A DNA stretch of 64,000 nucleotides from Tillandsia leiboldiana (taxonomy: Eukaryota; Streptophyta; Magnoliopsida; Poales; Bromeliaceae): assembly GCA_029204045.2 (NCBI GenBank), contig CM055071.1:18200867-18264866 (forward strand). Direction: 5' to 3'. Shown here one piece after another: positions 1 through 9,900 of this stretch. A program made the position numbers and the translations under genes. Within the stretch, counting starts at the first letter, position 1. Each line of letters starts with the position of its first letter. The notes beneath the pieces are model-generated. The model was not told the origin of the DNA and ran no database searches. It saw only the letters and a list, made by a program, of their open reading frames with translations.

Positions 1-94
1 TTTCGCTTATTGCCATGATATTGATCTCGTCCAGATATTTATATATGCACCGTCTGATATACGATTGTGATTGCGACCATGCCTGATTATATGT

Positions 95-103
95 TTACAT
101 CTC
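95..103. repeat. Left 9-bp target-site duplication of the Pack-MULE
   Basis: TTACATCTC immediately precedes the left TIR and is repeated exactly at 1314-1322 after the right TIR. Confidence 0.93.
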
Positions 104-358
104 GGGCTTTTTTTGAAAATAACCCTCTAAAAATTTGTATTTTTGAAAATAGCCCTACAAAATTTGTATTTGCAAAAATGGCCCTATACCTGCCAACTGG
201 GCGCCACATGTGCGTGCCATGTCAGCCGCTGGAGGTGACCTGTAATTAGTTGAACAGGCAAGTTGTACCTGCGTGTTTAGACATGCAGGTTGGACCTGCG
301 TGTCTAAACACGCAGGTTGAATCTGCGTGTTTAGACATAGTCCCTGTTTCAGCGGTAG

Positions 359-377
359 GACTAGTGAGTTGAATTGC
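359..377. repeat. 19-bp direct repeat at the left edge of the captured transporter segment
   Basis: GACTAGTGAGTTGAATTGC here recurs with one mismatch at 1116-1134, and the transporter-derived sequence lies between the two copies. Such a repeat at the capture borders could mark the acquisition junction. Confidence 0.7.
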
Positions 378-1115
378 TCCGCTTTTTTCTACTCCTGTGA
401 ATTCTTGATGTGGTTGTTCATCGGCGACGACATCCTTATCCATATCCATTATCCCGAACAATTTTCCTGTCTCTTCGAGCGTCCGCCCGCTGGTCTCTGG
501 CAGGTACGTGAAGAAGAACACCCACGCGGCCGCAGCGATCCCGCCGTAGAGGAAGAAGCTCCCCCCGATGCTGATCGCCTTGTAGAGCGATATGAAGGTC
601 ATCGTGATCACGCCGCTGGTGGTGCGGTTCACCGCCACGCCCATGGCGCACCCCTGCGCCCGCAGCCGCAGCGGGAAGATCTCCGACGAGTACACCCACG
701 TGATCGGCCCGAGCCCGATCGAGAAGAAGGCGACGTAGGTGAGAACCGGCGCGATGCTGAGCCCGACAGCCCACGGGACCGTGCCGTCAGTCCAATGGCC
801 GATTACGGTCAGCCCGAGCCCCAGCGCCGCCAGCGATACTACCATTCCGACCGTGCTGCTCAGCAGGAGCGGTCGCCGGCCGACGCGGTCGAGCAGGAAG
901 GTGGCCACGAGGATGAAGAGCGTCTTCACGAAGCCGACCGCGACGGTCGTGCCGAGCAGCTTGTTGTCGTCGGTGATTCCGGCCTTCTGGAATATGCGGG
1001 GGCTGTATAGCACCACGGAGTCGATGCCGGAGGCCTGCTGGAAGAAGTGAATGCCAAGTGCGGAGATGAGGATTCGGCGCACGGGCGGCGTCGGGCTGAT
1101 GAGCAGCTCTTTCCA

Positions 1116-1134
1116 GACTAGTGGGTTGAATTGC
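1116..1134. repeat. 19-bp direct repeat at the right edge of the captured transporter segment
   Basis: GACTAGTGGGTTGAATTGC, one base different from 359-377, in the same orientation. Confidence 0.7.
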
Positions 1135-1313
1135 CCATTAGACACGCGGGTTGTACCTGCGTGTTCAACTAATTACAGCTCCCACCCAACAGCTGACGTG
1201 CACGCACACGTGGCGCACAGTTGGCAGGTATAGGGCCATTTTTGCAAATACAAATTTTGTAGGGCCATTTTCAAAAATATAAATTTTTAGAGGGTCATTT
1301 TCAAAAAAAGCCC

Positions 1314-1322
1314 TTACATCTC
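1314..1322. repeat. Right 9-bp target-site duplication of the Pack-MULE
   Basis: TTACATCTC directly follows the right TIR; it is an exact copy of 95-103. Removing the element and one copy restores a continuous LTR sequence. Confidence 0.93.
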
Positions 1323-2896
1323 GGCATGCCTGTATGTTTGCCTACTAGTGATAGTTGATCCTATACTTGACCGTTAGCATGATGTTTTGATCTCGCTCTT
1401 AGTTATGTTGATTATTTGTTAGTACATGTCTGAGATTTATCTTGTGGTTTAGCACCCATTTGTTTATGCACCTGAGAGACCTTGTGATTGACTGATTGTA
1501 CCTACTCATGACACCGTCGATTATTCTTGTTCATTCTAGTTGGCTACCATTGTATGATTCATAGAGTAGGTGTTGTGACTCTCAGAGATGTAGTCTTGAT
1601 CACCCTTCTTGGGTTTGCACTTACAATAGATTTGTGATGGCCTTGGTTGAGTCTTTGGGCCTTGTGCCGTTTGTTGATCGATGGACCGTTAGCTTTGATA
1701 TGTATGCATAGTCCTTGTGATCCCAATTAGGAGTTTCTCGGCTTACTGCCGTCTTTCCGGTCTCTAGACCGCAAGCTTGAGCATCAGCATTATGATCACC
1801 ACAACACCGCTGTACATGTCCCGTACGCCCGTGGAATTGATCCCCCACATTGGCGTTCTTTACTGGTAGAATGGTCTAGAGTGACCCGTGAGCCCCAAAT
1901 CGCATCGAGTGGTGCAGGGTTATATGTCAGCCCGATAGGTACCAGATCGTGGCATTAGCCTGAGGTCCTCGTGACCAATAGTGGCACTGATTGGATACTC
2001 TGATTTCCTGTGATCGATGCATGGTTTTGGTACTTGGCTGTTTCTCTATTTGCATGCCATTGATACTAGTTTTCATATCCAGCATGATACGAGTAATACG
2101 AGTAGTACCTGATTATTACTATAGTTTTGCCATGCTATATGATTGGTGATTGTCACCTTATTTGTTCTTCAGTATCACTAATTATACCCTGTCTTATCAA
2201 TTCTGTTGATTGGGTTATATTAGTGGTTTCATATGTTGATCAGCGTTTAGTTTGTATTCAGTTTACATGGTTATACCAGCTCACATCTTATCTATTGATT
2301 TTACTTATACCATGTATTACCTGTTGATTACTCCGTAGACTGATTTCATTCATGTTTACCTACCGTGCTATCTGTTCACTCTATGCTGATCATATCTATT
2401 ATAACCTATTGATTTTCTCTAGTCCATATTGCTTATACTATATCAATAGGTACGACTTGCTCGTTTCCGGCTCATTGTACCACTGGAATATATTCAGTTG
2501 TGTATCACACCCCGGTGGTGACCCTTTTTTCAGGTATTATAGGTTGTGGGATAGGGGACGTTGTCGTGAGGATGATTGGTGCGATTGTTAGAGCCGTCCC
2601 AGAAACTGATCTCGATTAGCCGTGTATTAGTTATTTTGTTTATGTGGATTATAGTAGCTGTTGTTTTAGTTGATTAGTTTATTGTGATTATCCTTTATTT
2701 AGTAGCTCTGAGATGTGCATGTTAAAGTGTTTTGTACATTGCTTAACCGTAGGTGTATAGGGGAGACTATCCGTTTGAGCCGAAAATTCTTTATACACAT
2801 GGCGGATATGCTCACGTCCTGGGGATTTCATTTGAACTCTGATTAAAAAAAAAAAAAAAAAAAAATTAGATCGTTTTTAAATTCCGGGGCGTGACA

Positions 2897-3599
2897 ATTT
2901 AGGGAAAATATTGAGGGGCATATGCGTTAGTTTTTTGTGAAACATCCTAGTAAAAGCATGTATTGCCGGGATAAAATGTATCCTTTGGATTAGATGTATC
3001 CTCTAGATAAGATGTATCCTATCCCTGGGGCATATCTATAACCTGCATCAAAATTTACTTCAAATGTAAAATCTATCCTCCAGTTTCACCTTCAAATAAA
3101 ATATCCAATATTTGATATGGACTACTTAAGCACCACTAAGCGAAGGCACATCATCGCCATGGCTAGAGTCCTGTAAAATCTCTCACACTATGATTTGCTA
3201 TCAGCTCTCATGCAGTCAAAAGTCAAAACTAAACCACACCCATCTATTCATCACTAACCTTTTATTCGCATATTTTTCTCTAACCATAACTAATCTTCCC
3301 ACACATCTGTCGCCTCCTCCACAACATTTTAAGGATCATATGATTTTATTTCTTCACTTGCAGTTGTTCATGCAGCATGCATTTTGCAAATAAATCCATA
3401 TCTATCAGAAAAATTAGGGGAAACAAAATCTAAGACTCAAAGCTGCATGTGTGAAGTATTGTCTAAATGCTAACCATGTGCCTGTCAACAATGGTTGAGT
3501 GGGGCATACCGCCTATGCATGTGGCGGAATTTAGAGAGTTCAATATACTTCCCTTAACTTTTCCCAATTCTTATAGAGTTAAAAAGTAATGATGCATAC
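2897..3599 (-). other. Presumed intron 7 (or 3' flank) of the GEN1/SEND1-like gene, no exon seen
   Basis: AT-rich sequence between the donor of exon 7 and the family B LTR. I looked on the minus strand for the expected C-terminal coding sequence, including the PIP-box-like 'QxSIxxFY' and a basic tail known from the family. I found none. The last exon or exons therefore probably lie beyond the left edge, on the far side of the LTR. Confidence 0.5.
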
Positions 3600-4069
3600 C
3601 TTTTCTTCTTGGAACCTCTCAACTTCTTTGGGAAATGCTGCTTGTACAAGCTCCATATTTTCATCAGTCAATAGAAACCAGCATTCATCATTGATAAGAA
3701 TCTGAGGTGCATCCGGCTCATCCAAGAAGTCATTAGACTCCGATACTCCAGTGGGCTCCACCTCAATAACTGATTCTTCACTGGATATAGTAGGAAGAAT
3801 CGTATTACAGGAAACTCTCTTCCATTTTACTAAGTAGTAAGGATTACCATATCGAATCTTTACACGTTGAATTGAATGGAATTCATATTGTTCATAGAGC
3901 AGCAAGCGCTCATCTGGATTTGAGGCAGTTTCTCTTAAATAAATTGTGGATAACATTGGGATAATTCTTTGTCGAATATAAGATGGCTCCCAATGCTGGT
4001 GATAAATCAAGAAGTCGACCAGAGCTTCAACTTTAGGCTTCTCACACCTAAGGGAGGGACCATCACTTT
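3600..4069 (-). CDS. GEN1: GEN1/SEND1-like exon 7, chromodomain-like segment
   Basis: Follows acceptor ..CTCTGCAG and completes a split Glu codon. It encodes KPKVEALVDFL, HWEPSYIRQR, IIPMLSTIYLRETASN and the chromodomain-like HSIQRVKIRYGNPYYLVKWK, then an acidic linker and CWFLLTDENMELVQAAFP. Donor GTATGC follows ..FQEEK in phase 0. Length 470 nt. Confidence 0.93.
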
Positions 4070-4835
4070 CTGCAGAGTAGGTGACAAAGAACTTCCGTGA
4101 AACACAGTTAAAGACTGATAATCACTAAAGTATGGGCTAACACATTTGTGGCATGATAAGAGGAGGAAACCTCAAATCTCAAGACCTCAAGAATATTTTC
4201 TTGCATTAGCCAGAAACTTTAGCATGATATCTAAGATGTGAGAATATTTTATGAAAAACTGGCTGACTTCAAGAGAGAAATTTTTTTTTCAAAGTATCTT
4301 CCTGATTCTTTGACATACTTTCTTCTATTTATATCACGCATATGAACTGCATATGCACCTGTTTATGCATCAGTTCACCCTGTGGGGGCCGCAAAGCAGC
4401 TTGACCTCCAAATAATGTTTCCACCTTTCAGAAAATTTTGCTCCAACAAAAGGCATAATAACTTAAAAACTCACAAATTACAACATTCAAGATGAGCATA
4501 ATAGGGCTGAAGGATTAAGTTTAGTAAAGATGTAGAAACCATGGATTAGGTGCCTGTCAACAAGGTTCAAAATTTGCCAACATACTCTATGCGGCCGTGC
4601 CTATATGCTTGAACTAGGCTTTCTAACTTGGACCGGCCATCATATGCACAACACATTATGTATTCAAGATATGAAATCTAATATAATTTTTAAATGTACA
4701 CATATACTATATCTCTACCTGCAAGTTATGCTTCCAACTGTAGAATTAGCTGCTTTTGATTTTGGGGGCTCTAAAATAAAAAATCTGATTCTTAAAATCA
4801 GAATCAGATTTTACAAAAGAGGTTGCCACACCTCT

Positions 4836-4893
<58 letters not shown>

Positions 4894-6901
4894 TTTGGCT
4901 CTAAAATCACTTTCTAAAAGCTAAGGCTAAACACCCCCTCACTTATCAGGCCTAAGCATATCTACTCAAAGATTCATGAAGCCTGCACATAAAGTTAGAA
5001 AATTTCTCAAAGGCTAGATCAGGTTGGAGAATAAAGAATTAGTTCCACAACGTAGTAGTCCATGCACCAATTGACAAGCAAAATGTTTCTTTCAAATTTC
5101 TAGTGATTTTCCAAAAAGTAACATACCTTACAACCAATCCATTGTCCTTGAGGACTTACCTTCATAATTTCCATGGTTGTCGCTTAAATACAATTCAATG
5201 ATCTCATTGTTTGGAAAATTCTGCTCAGCAGCAATTCTTTGGCAAACCTTGATTTGCCAGTTTTCATGCTTCTTCTGATCTTTAACTTTGCGATCCTAAA
5301 TTAAAAGGCAGAAAAGAAATGAACTAGTTAAGCATAGGAAAGGGCTGCAACATGGTATCATAACAGGATAGACAACTCAAGAAAAGAACATGTAAAAAAC
5401 ATGTCAAGAACAGATGTCCATCAAATACAATGCCCTTGAAGAAAAACATTAAAACCAAGGGTGTTAATAAGGTTAACTACTAAGGAGTGTGCTTCTCCAA
5501 AGAATAAAAACTTAGCGCTGAGTGAACTTTTCTCTTTTTCTGAAAACGTAAGAGGAAAGTAAGCATGATTCAGAGTCATTCTGACATGTCAAGAAATGTT
5601 GAAGCCAGGCTTTCACCCAAGAAAGCTCAGAATATAAAGGCATACGCAGCTACAAAGTTAACCACTTAACAGATAAGCTCCAAGAAAATAATTGAAAATA
5701 ATCATTTATTTCAACTACAATATATGAAAAACGAGAATTCTAATTCAAAAATGAAAGCAACTACAAAATACCATAGATGCAGGTATATTGTCCACATATG
5801 TATAATATAATACTGAAATAAATGGAAAGAAAACCATAGGTATTTAAGGGTGCTGTGATTTACATAATCAAACCCTATAGATATCTCTTCGTATCCGTTA
5901 TTATAAACATCACCACAAAAGCTGTTATTCTTAGTATATAATTATTATTGTTAATATTATTAGTCTCTTACTTGAAGGTGAAAACATTTATTAGCACATG
6001 AATTACTTTTTTCCTTCACATATATCCTTATTATTTTTTTTGGCCTTAAGATACTGAATTTCAATTTTCTTTCTAGGTCCGAGCAATGATTATCCTATGA
6101 AATCCTTACAAATTACTAAGGCTTTCCCTTTATCTCTGCCTATTCTTTGACTTCAACTAGGGGTGTAATGTGGGCCGTGCCGGGCCGGCACGGCCCACAT
6201 TATCCGTGCCGAAATGGGCCCGGGGTCAGCCCGGCCCGGCCCGGATTTTAATCCGGGCCGGGCCGTTTTTTCAAAGGAAGAGGGCTGCCCCGGCCCCTTG
6301 GCCTGCCCAGCACGGGCCGGGCCGGGCCGGACCGTTTTTTCAAAGGAAGAGGGCCGGCCCGGCCCCTTGGCCCGCCCAGCACGGGCCGGGCCAGGCCGGG
6401 CTATTCTTCGTGCCGGCCCAGTTTTTTTTTCCAGTTTTTTTCCAGTTTTTTTTGTCTTTTTTTTGTACTTTTTTTGTTCTAAAAATTATTTTTTAAAAAA
6501 TAAGAGACAACTTGTTTTTAAACTATACTTTTTAACTCATAATTTTTTTTACACAATTATGCCCAACTCCTAAAAATTATTTTAAAATTTTTATAAATTA
6601 AAAAATAAAACTAAAATACCAAAAATAAATTTAACTTTTTAATATCATTAATTTTTAATATTATATAAAATTTAAAATTTTAGAGAACAATAATTTTAAC
6701 TTTTTAATTATTTAAATTTTTTATATTAATTTTTTAGCTTTAATTTCATTGACCAATAACCAACTTTAATATAAAATTAATATTACATTTTTTTCATAAT
6801 TTTTAATATTTGAATAGAAATTAATATTCTAAACAAATAATAATTATAAAAAATACATAAATTTCGAATTAATCATATTATATAATTACATTAAAGGAAA
6901 G

Positions 6902-6951
<50 letters not shown>

Positions 6952-9900
6952 CATAAATTTCGAATTAATCATATTATATAATTACATTAAAGGAAAGTAA
7001 TATATATATATATATATATATAAATAGAAATATATTTGAATAAAATAGCATGATTTACAAAACCAACTAGCAAACAATAAAAAAAAAAAAATCAACATTA
7101 TTTTCTCTTCATTACATAATTTTTTAATTTTTTTTTTAAAAAGTCACACAATAAAGAGATGTACTAAATAAAAAAAAAATGAGGCACAACGAGTAATAAC
7201 CAGCAACGACGTGTATGGTGAGATTATAAAGAGATTTTGTAAAAATAAATTGTTGAAAAAATTTAAAAAAATTGTAAAGTAAATTTGAAAGAAAGAAAAA
7301 TTTATATAGAAAGTTTGGAAGAAAAAAGAATTAGTGTATTGTGTATGTAGAAGAGAATGAATGAAAAATTATTTGTTGTGATAAATTTGAAGATTTGTAG
7401 AAGTATTTATAGATGTAAAAAAAAAAATTAATTTTTTTTTAAAAAATATAAAAATATTTTAATTTTTTTGACCAAAATACCCTCTCTAACAGTCCAAAAA
7501 ATTAAATGTTAGTGAGGGTATTTTAGTAATTAAAACCAAAATTATATTTTTATATTTTTTTATAATTTAAATAGAGAACCGTTGGAGGCTAAATGGTTAA
7601 TGTGGCTCAAGGCCCAAGGAAGTTAAGCTATTTTCCAAGGATTTAAGTGCCGTGGCACAGGGTTGTGCCGAAAACTTGCCAGCACGGTACGACACGGTGC
7701 ATGCCGAGCCATGCCTATGAGTGCCGGTCACAAAAAATACATGCGTGCCGACACATAATGGCATGAAATATTTAATTTCTTTGGCAACAAAATTTTTTAA
7801 TTGCTTATTATATATCTTTATCAAATATTTTGAACTTTATTAAAAAAATTACTTAGTAATTTTAAGAAAAAAGGGTTTTGAACTGTGTCATCGGCACGGA
7901 AGCTGTATCGTGCCGGTATCTTATTAGCACGGTACGGCACGGTAGATACGGCCCGTGTCGATGGATACTTAAAACCTTGCTATTTTCCAATGCCAACCAT
8001 CCTTGGGCCTTGGGAAAGGCTAATGTAGGCTGACAAGAGCCAGGCCTATATAGGGCCTAGTTTTATTGAAATTTATTTGGGCCGTGCTGGCCCGGCTGGC
8101 ACAGCCCATACGGGCCGTGCCGTGCCGGGCTATGCATTATTTTTCGGCCCGACACGGCCCAAGCCCGTGCCGGGCCGTGCCGGGCCATGCTGACGGGCCC
8201 CAAAGAGGGGCCCAGCACGGCCCGAGGAGCCGGACCGGGCCGGATACACCCCTAACTTCAACCAATTGATGCACTGTAAAGATAATAAAATTTTAAAAAA
8301 TGATAGGTGGATCCTCAACGAGAGACACATGGTGTCGTATCAAGGAACCAATTTTTGTAGTTTCTTATAAGCTCTGTATGGAACTTCTGTTTCGAATCAA
8401 GGGACACCATAGCTCAAGCTGGCCCCATTGACCAAAAATGGGTTCGTAGTTGGTTTCGTATGAAAAGGAGGAAAGAAGGTTTCTCAAAAAAGGAAAAGAA
8501 AGGAGAACAAAGGTAACATTAGTCACATAGGAAAAGAGAAATGAATTATAGGTTAAAGCGCCTACTACTGTATGAAAAACAACTAATCTATTTATTTGAA
8601 CTACATAGCAGATTTCTTAGTTAATAAAAATACAAACTATACAAATTAAATTATACCACTAGTCCCTGAACTTTCGGCCAAGGTTCACTTTGGTCCTGGA
8701 AAGTTGGACATGTTGCGCCCTAAACTTTTGAAAGTGTTTCCTAGTCAGGAGATACAGCATACTTGTAATATCAAACTAATTCAAATCTAGTTACCACTCC
8801 TGACAAGTCTAACCTATCGTAGGCAAGCAGTCAAATAATGTCCTTTAGGCTAGCCTATTATTGAACAGAAGAGTACAACATTTTAACATGCAAATGATGT
8901 AAACGTCTGAATCCATAAGTGAGACACTAAGTTAAAAGTTAAAACATAAACAAAAACCAGATGCACCTTTTCGCAGGTTGTACACATGCATTTGAAGCCA
9001 GCTGGTTTTTCGATGCAATAATCAGAACCATCAAGGAAGCAATATTCACAAGCATTTGCTCTATGAGCTTTCTTGCTGCCGGGATGACCACAATATGAAC
9101 AGTGTGGAGGTCTTGCATTTGTTGTAACCTCATTCAAAAAGGGTACGAGGACATCAGTATCAGGCTTGGCACTGCCTTCTAAGATAAGAAAATTGCCTTT
9201 GCCAACTTCATGTAACCTGTACAATCCAATTGAAAAAACTTAAGCAGTTTATATGTACCGTGCAGCTATTTCTAAAAAGAATATGCAGCACCCTGAAACC
9301 ACCATTGTGGTGGTGGTAAGTCATCCAGAGAGAGAGCTATTTCTAAATTTCTAACAAGAGCATATAGCATGTTGAAACCACCATTATGGTAGTGGTGAGG
9401 TATCCAGAGCAAGCGAGAGTATATAGCACTTTCACAGATAGAGTGGTTAATGCTAGAAGCTAGTCCTAAGAAAAGTACCTATTCAAAACGTCATCTTCAC
9501 TAAACAACTGCACAAAGCGAAGAGCTGTATCAACACCAAAACCAGTTACCCCATGCAAATCATGGTCGTTACCAACAAGAAGAGCGATGGCCACCATTTG
9601 TTTTCTCTTAAGGCCAAGACCAGCTTCAATATCTGATATATTGTAGCACTCAAAAGGTTCCTGCACAAAATAAAATACTAATGCATCCTAGGAAAGAACA
9701 TATTAAATTACAATAAATGCCCAATTAATAGTTTAAATCCTTTTTGGTAAGAAAAAAGATCATCGACAACTTATAAGGAAGTTAACAGAGTCTGAAAGAT
9801 CTACATTGTAAACACTAAATATGAAAAAGCTATTAGAAGAAAAATCAGAGCAATGTGGACAATTATGGATCTCGCTCAAGTCAACGAGAGATTAATGGGA

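Larger units (their letters stand above)
246..1145 (-). pseudogene. Captured C-terminal half of a polyol/monosaccharide transporter (chimeric 299-aa ORF)
   Basis: The reading frame encodes the C-terminal half of a major-facilitator sugar transporter of the plant polyol/monosaccharide (PLT) type. Visible features are a FFQQASGIDSVVLYSP-like segment (about residues 34-50), the DRVGRRPLLL loop motif (about 85-94), WVYSSEIFPLRLRAQG (about 150-165) and the PETSGRTLEE motif near the end of the membrane domain. Full-length family members have 12 membrane helices and about 500 residues; here only roughly the last six helices are present. The first few residues and the last about 30 (an MSKHA.. repeat) come from MULE terminal sequence, not from the transporter. 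The frame is open, but an isolated half transporter is unlikely to move sugar. I treat it as a captured gene fragment. It could still be transcribed or feed small RNAs against the parent gene. Confidence 0.88.
104..1313 (-). mobile_element. Pack-MULE carrying a polyol/monosaccharide transporter fragment
   Basis: The element is bounded by long terminal inverted repeats. Positions 104-255 match the reverse complement of 1163-1313, starting GGGCTTTTTTTGAAAAT, with few mismatches over about 150 bp. It is flanked by a perfect 9-bp direct repeat TTACATCTC at 95-103 and 1314-1322. Long TIRs plus a 9-bp duplication are the hallmark of Mutator-like elements. The interior has no transposase; it is a GC-rich transporter gene fragment read on the minus strand. 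That makes it a Pack-MULE, a non-autonomous element that has captured host sequence. It sits inside a family B LTR, so it is younger than that LTR. Strand is given for the captured gene. Confidence 0.93.
1..2896 (+). mobile_element. Gypsy-type LTR (family B), right-hand portion, solo or 3' LTR
   Basis: This stretch, apart from the nested Pack-MULE, aligns by eye with the distal part of the LTR at 34770-39378. Shared landmarks in the same order are the 'cggcttactgccg' type block (about 1738), the 'ttctttac(t/c)gg' block (about 1854), the 'ggtacgacttgct' block (about 2450), an A-tract (about 2844-2865) and the terminus GGGGCGTGACA ending at 2896. No primer-binding site follows the terminus, unlike at 39386. 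It is therefore the 3' LTR of an element lying mostly left of the window, or a solo LTR. The left boundary is outside the window, so the target duplication cannot be checked. Sequence from 2897 on looks like host intron or flank. Confidence 0.75.
6158..8254. mobile_element. Non-autonomous hAT element with GC-rich subterminal arrays
   Basis: Termini TAGGGGTGTA at 6158 and TACACCCCTA at 8254 are inverted, and an exact 8-bp repeat ACTTCAAC flanks them (6150-6157 and 8255-8262). An 8-bp duplication with short TAGGGGTG-like TIRs is typical of plant hAT transposons. Just inside each end are about 200 bp of GGGCCGTGCC / GGCACGGCCC motifs in both orientations (6170-6420 and 8075-8250). These are the subterminal repeats hAT transposases usually need. 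The interior is extremely AT-rich with no transposase ORF. A second hAT MITE lies within it (7636-7979). The element lies in intron 5 of the nuclease gene. Confidence 0.9.

Noticed and set aside
327..1010. A 227-aa plus-strand ORF and other frames overlapping the transporter fragment
   Set aside because: They are GC-rich shadow frames with Arg/Pro/Glu-biased composition. The minus-strand transporter frame explains the region.
4740..4940. A possible MITE around the poly(A) tract in intron 6
   Set aside because: A local hairpin and an A-tract are present, but no matching termini and no target duplication could be found.
6170..6573. ORFs rich in GPAR repeats at the left end of the hAT element
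   Set aside because: They are translations of the GGGCCGTGCC subterminal arrays and have no protein character.
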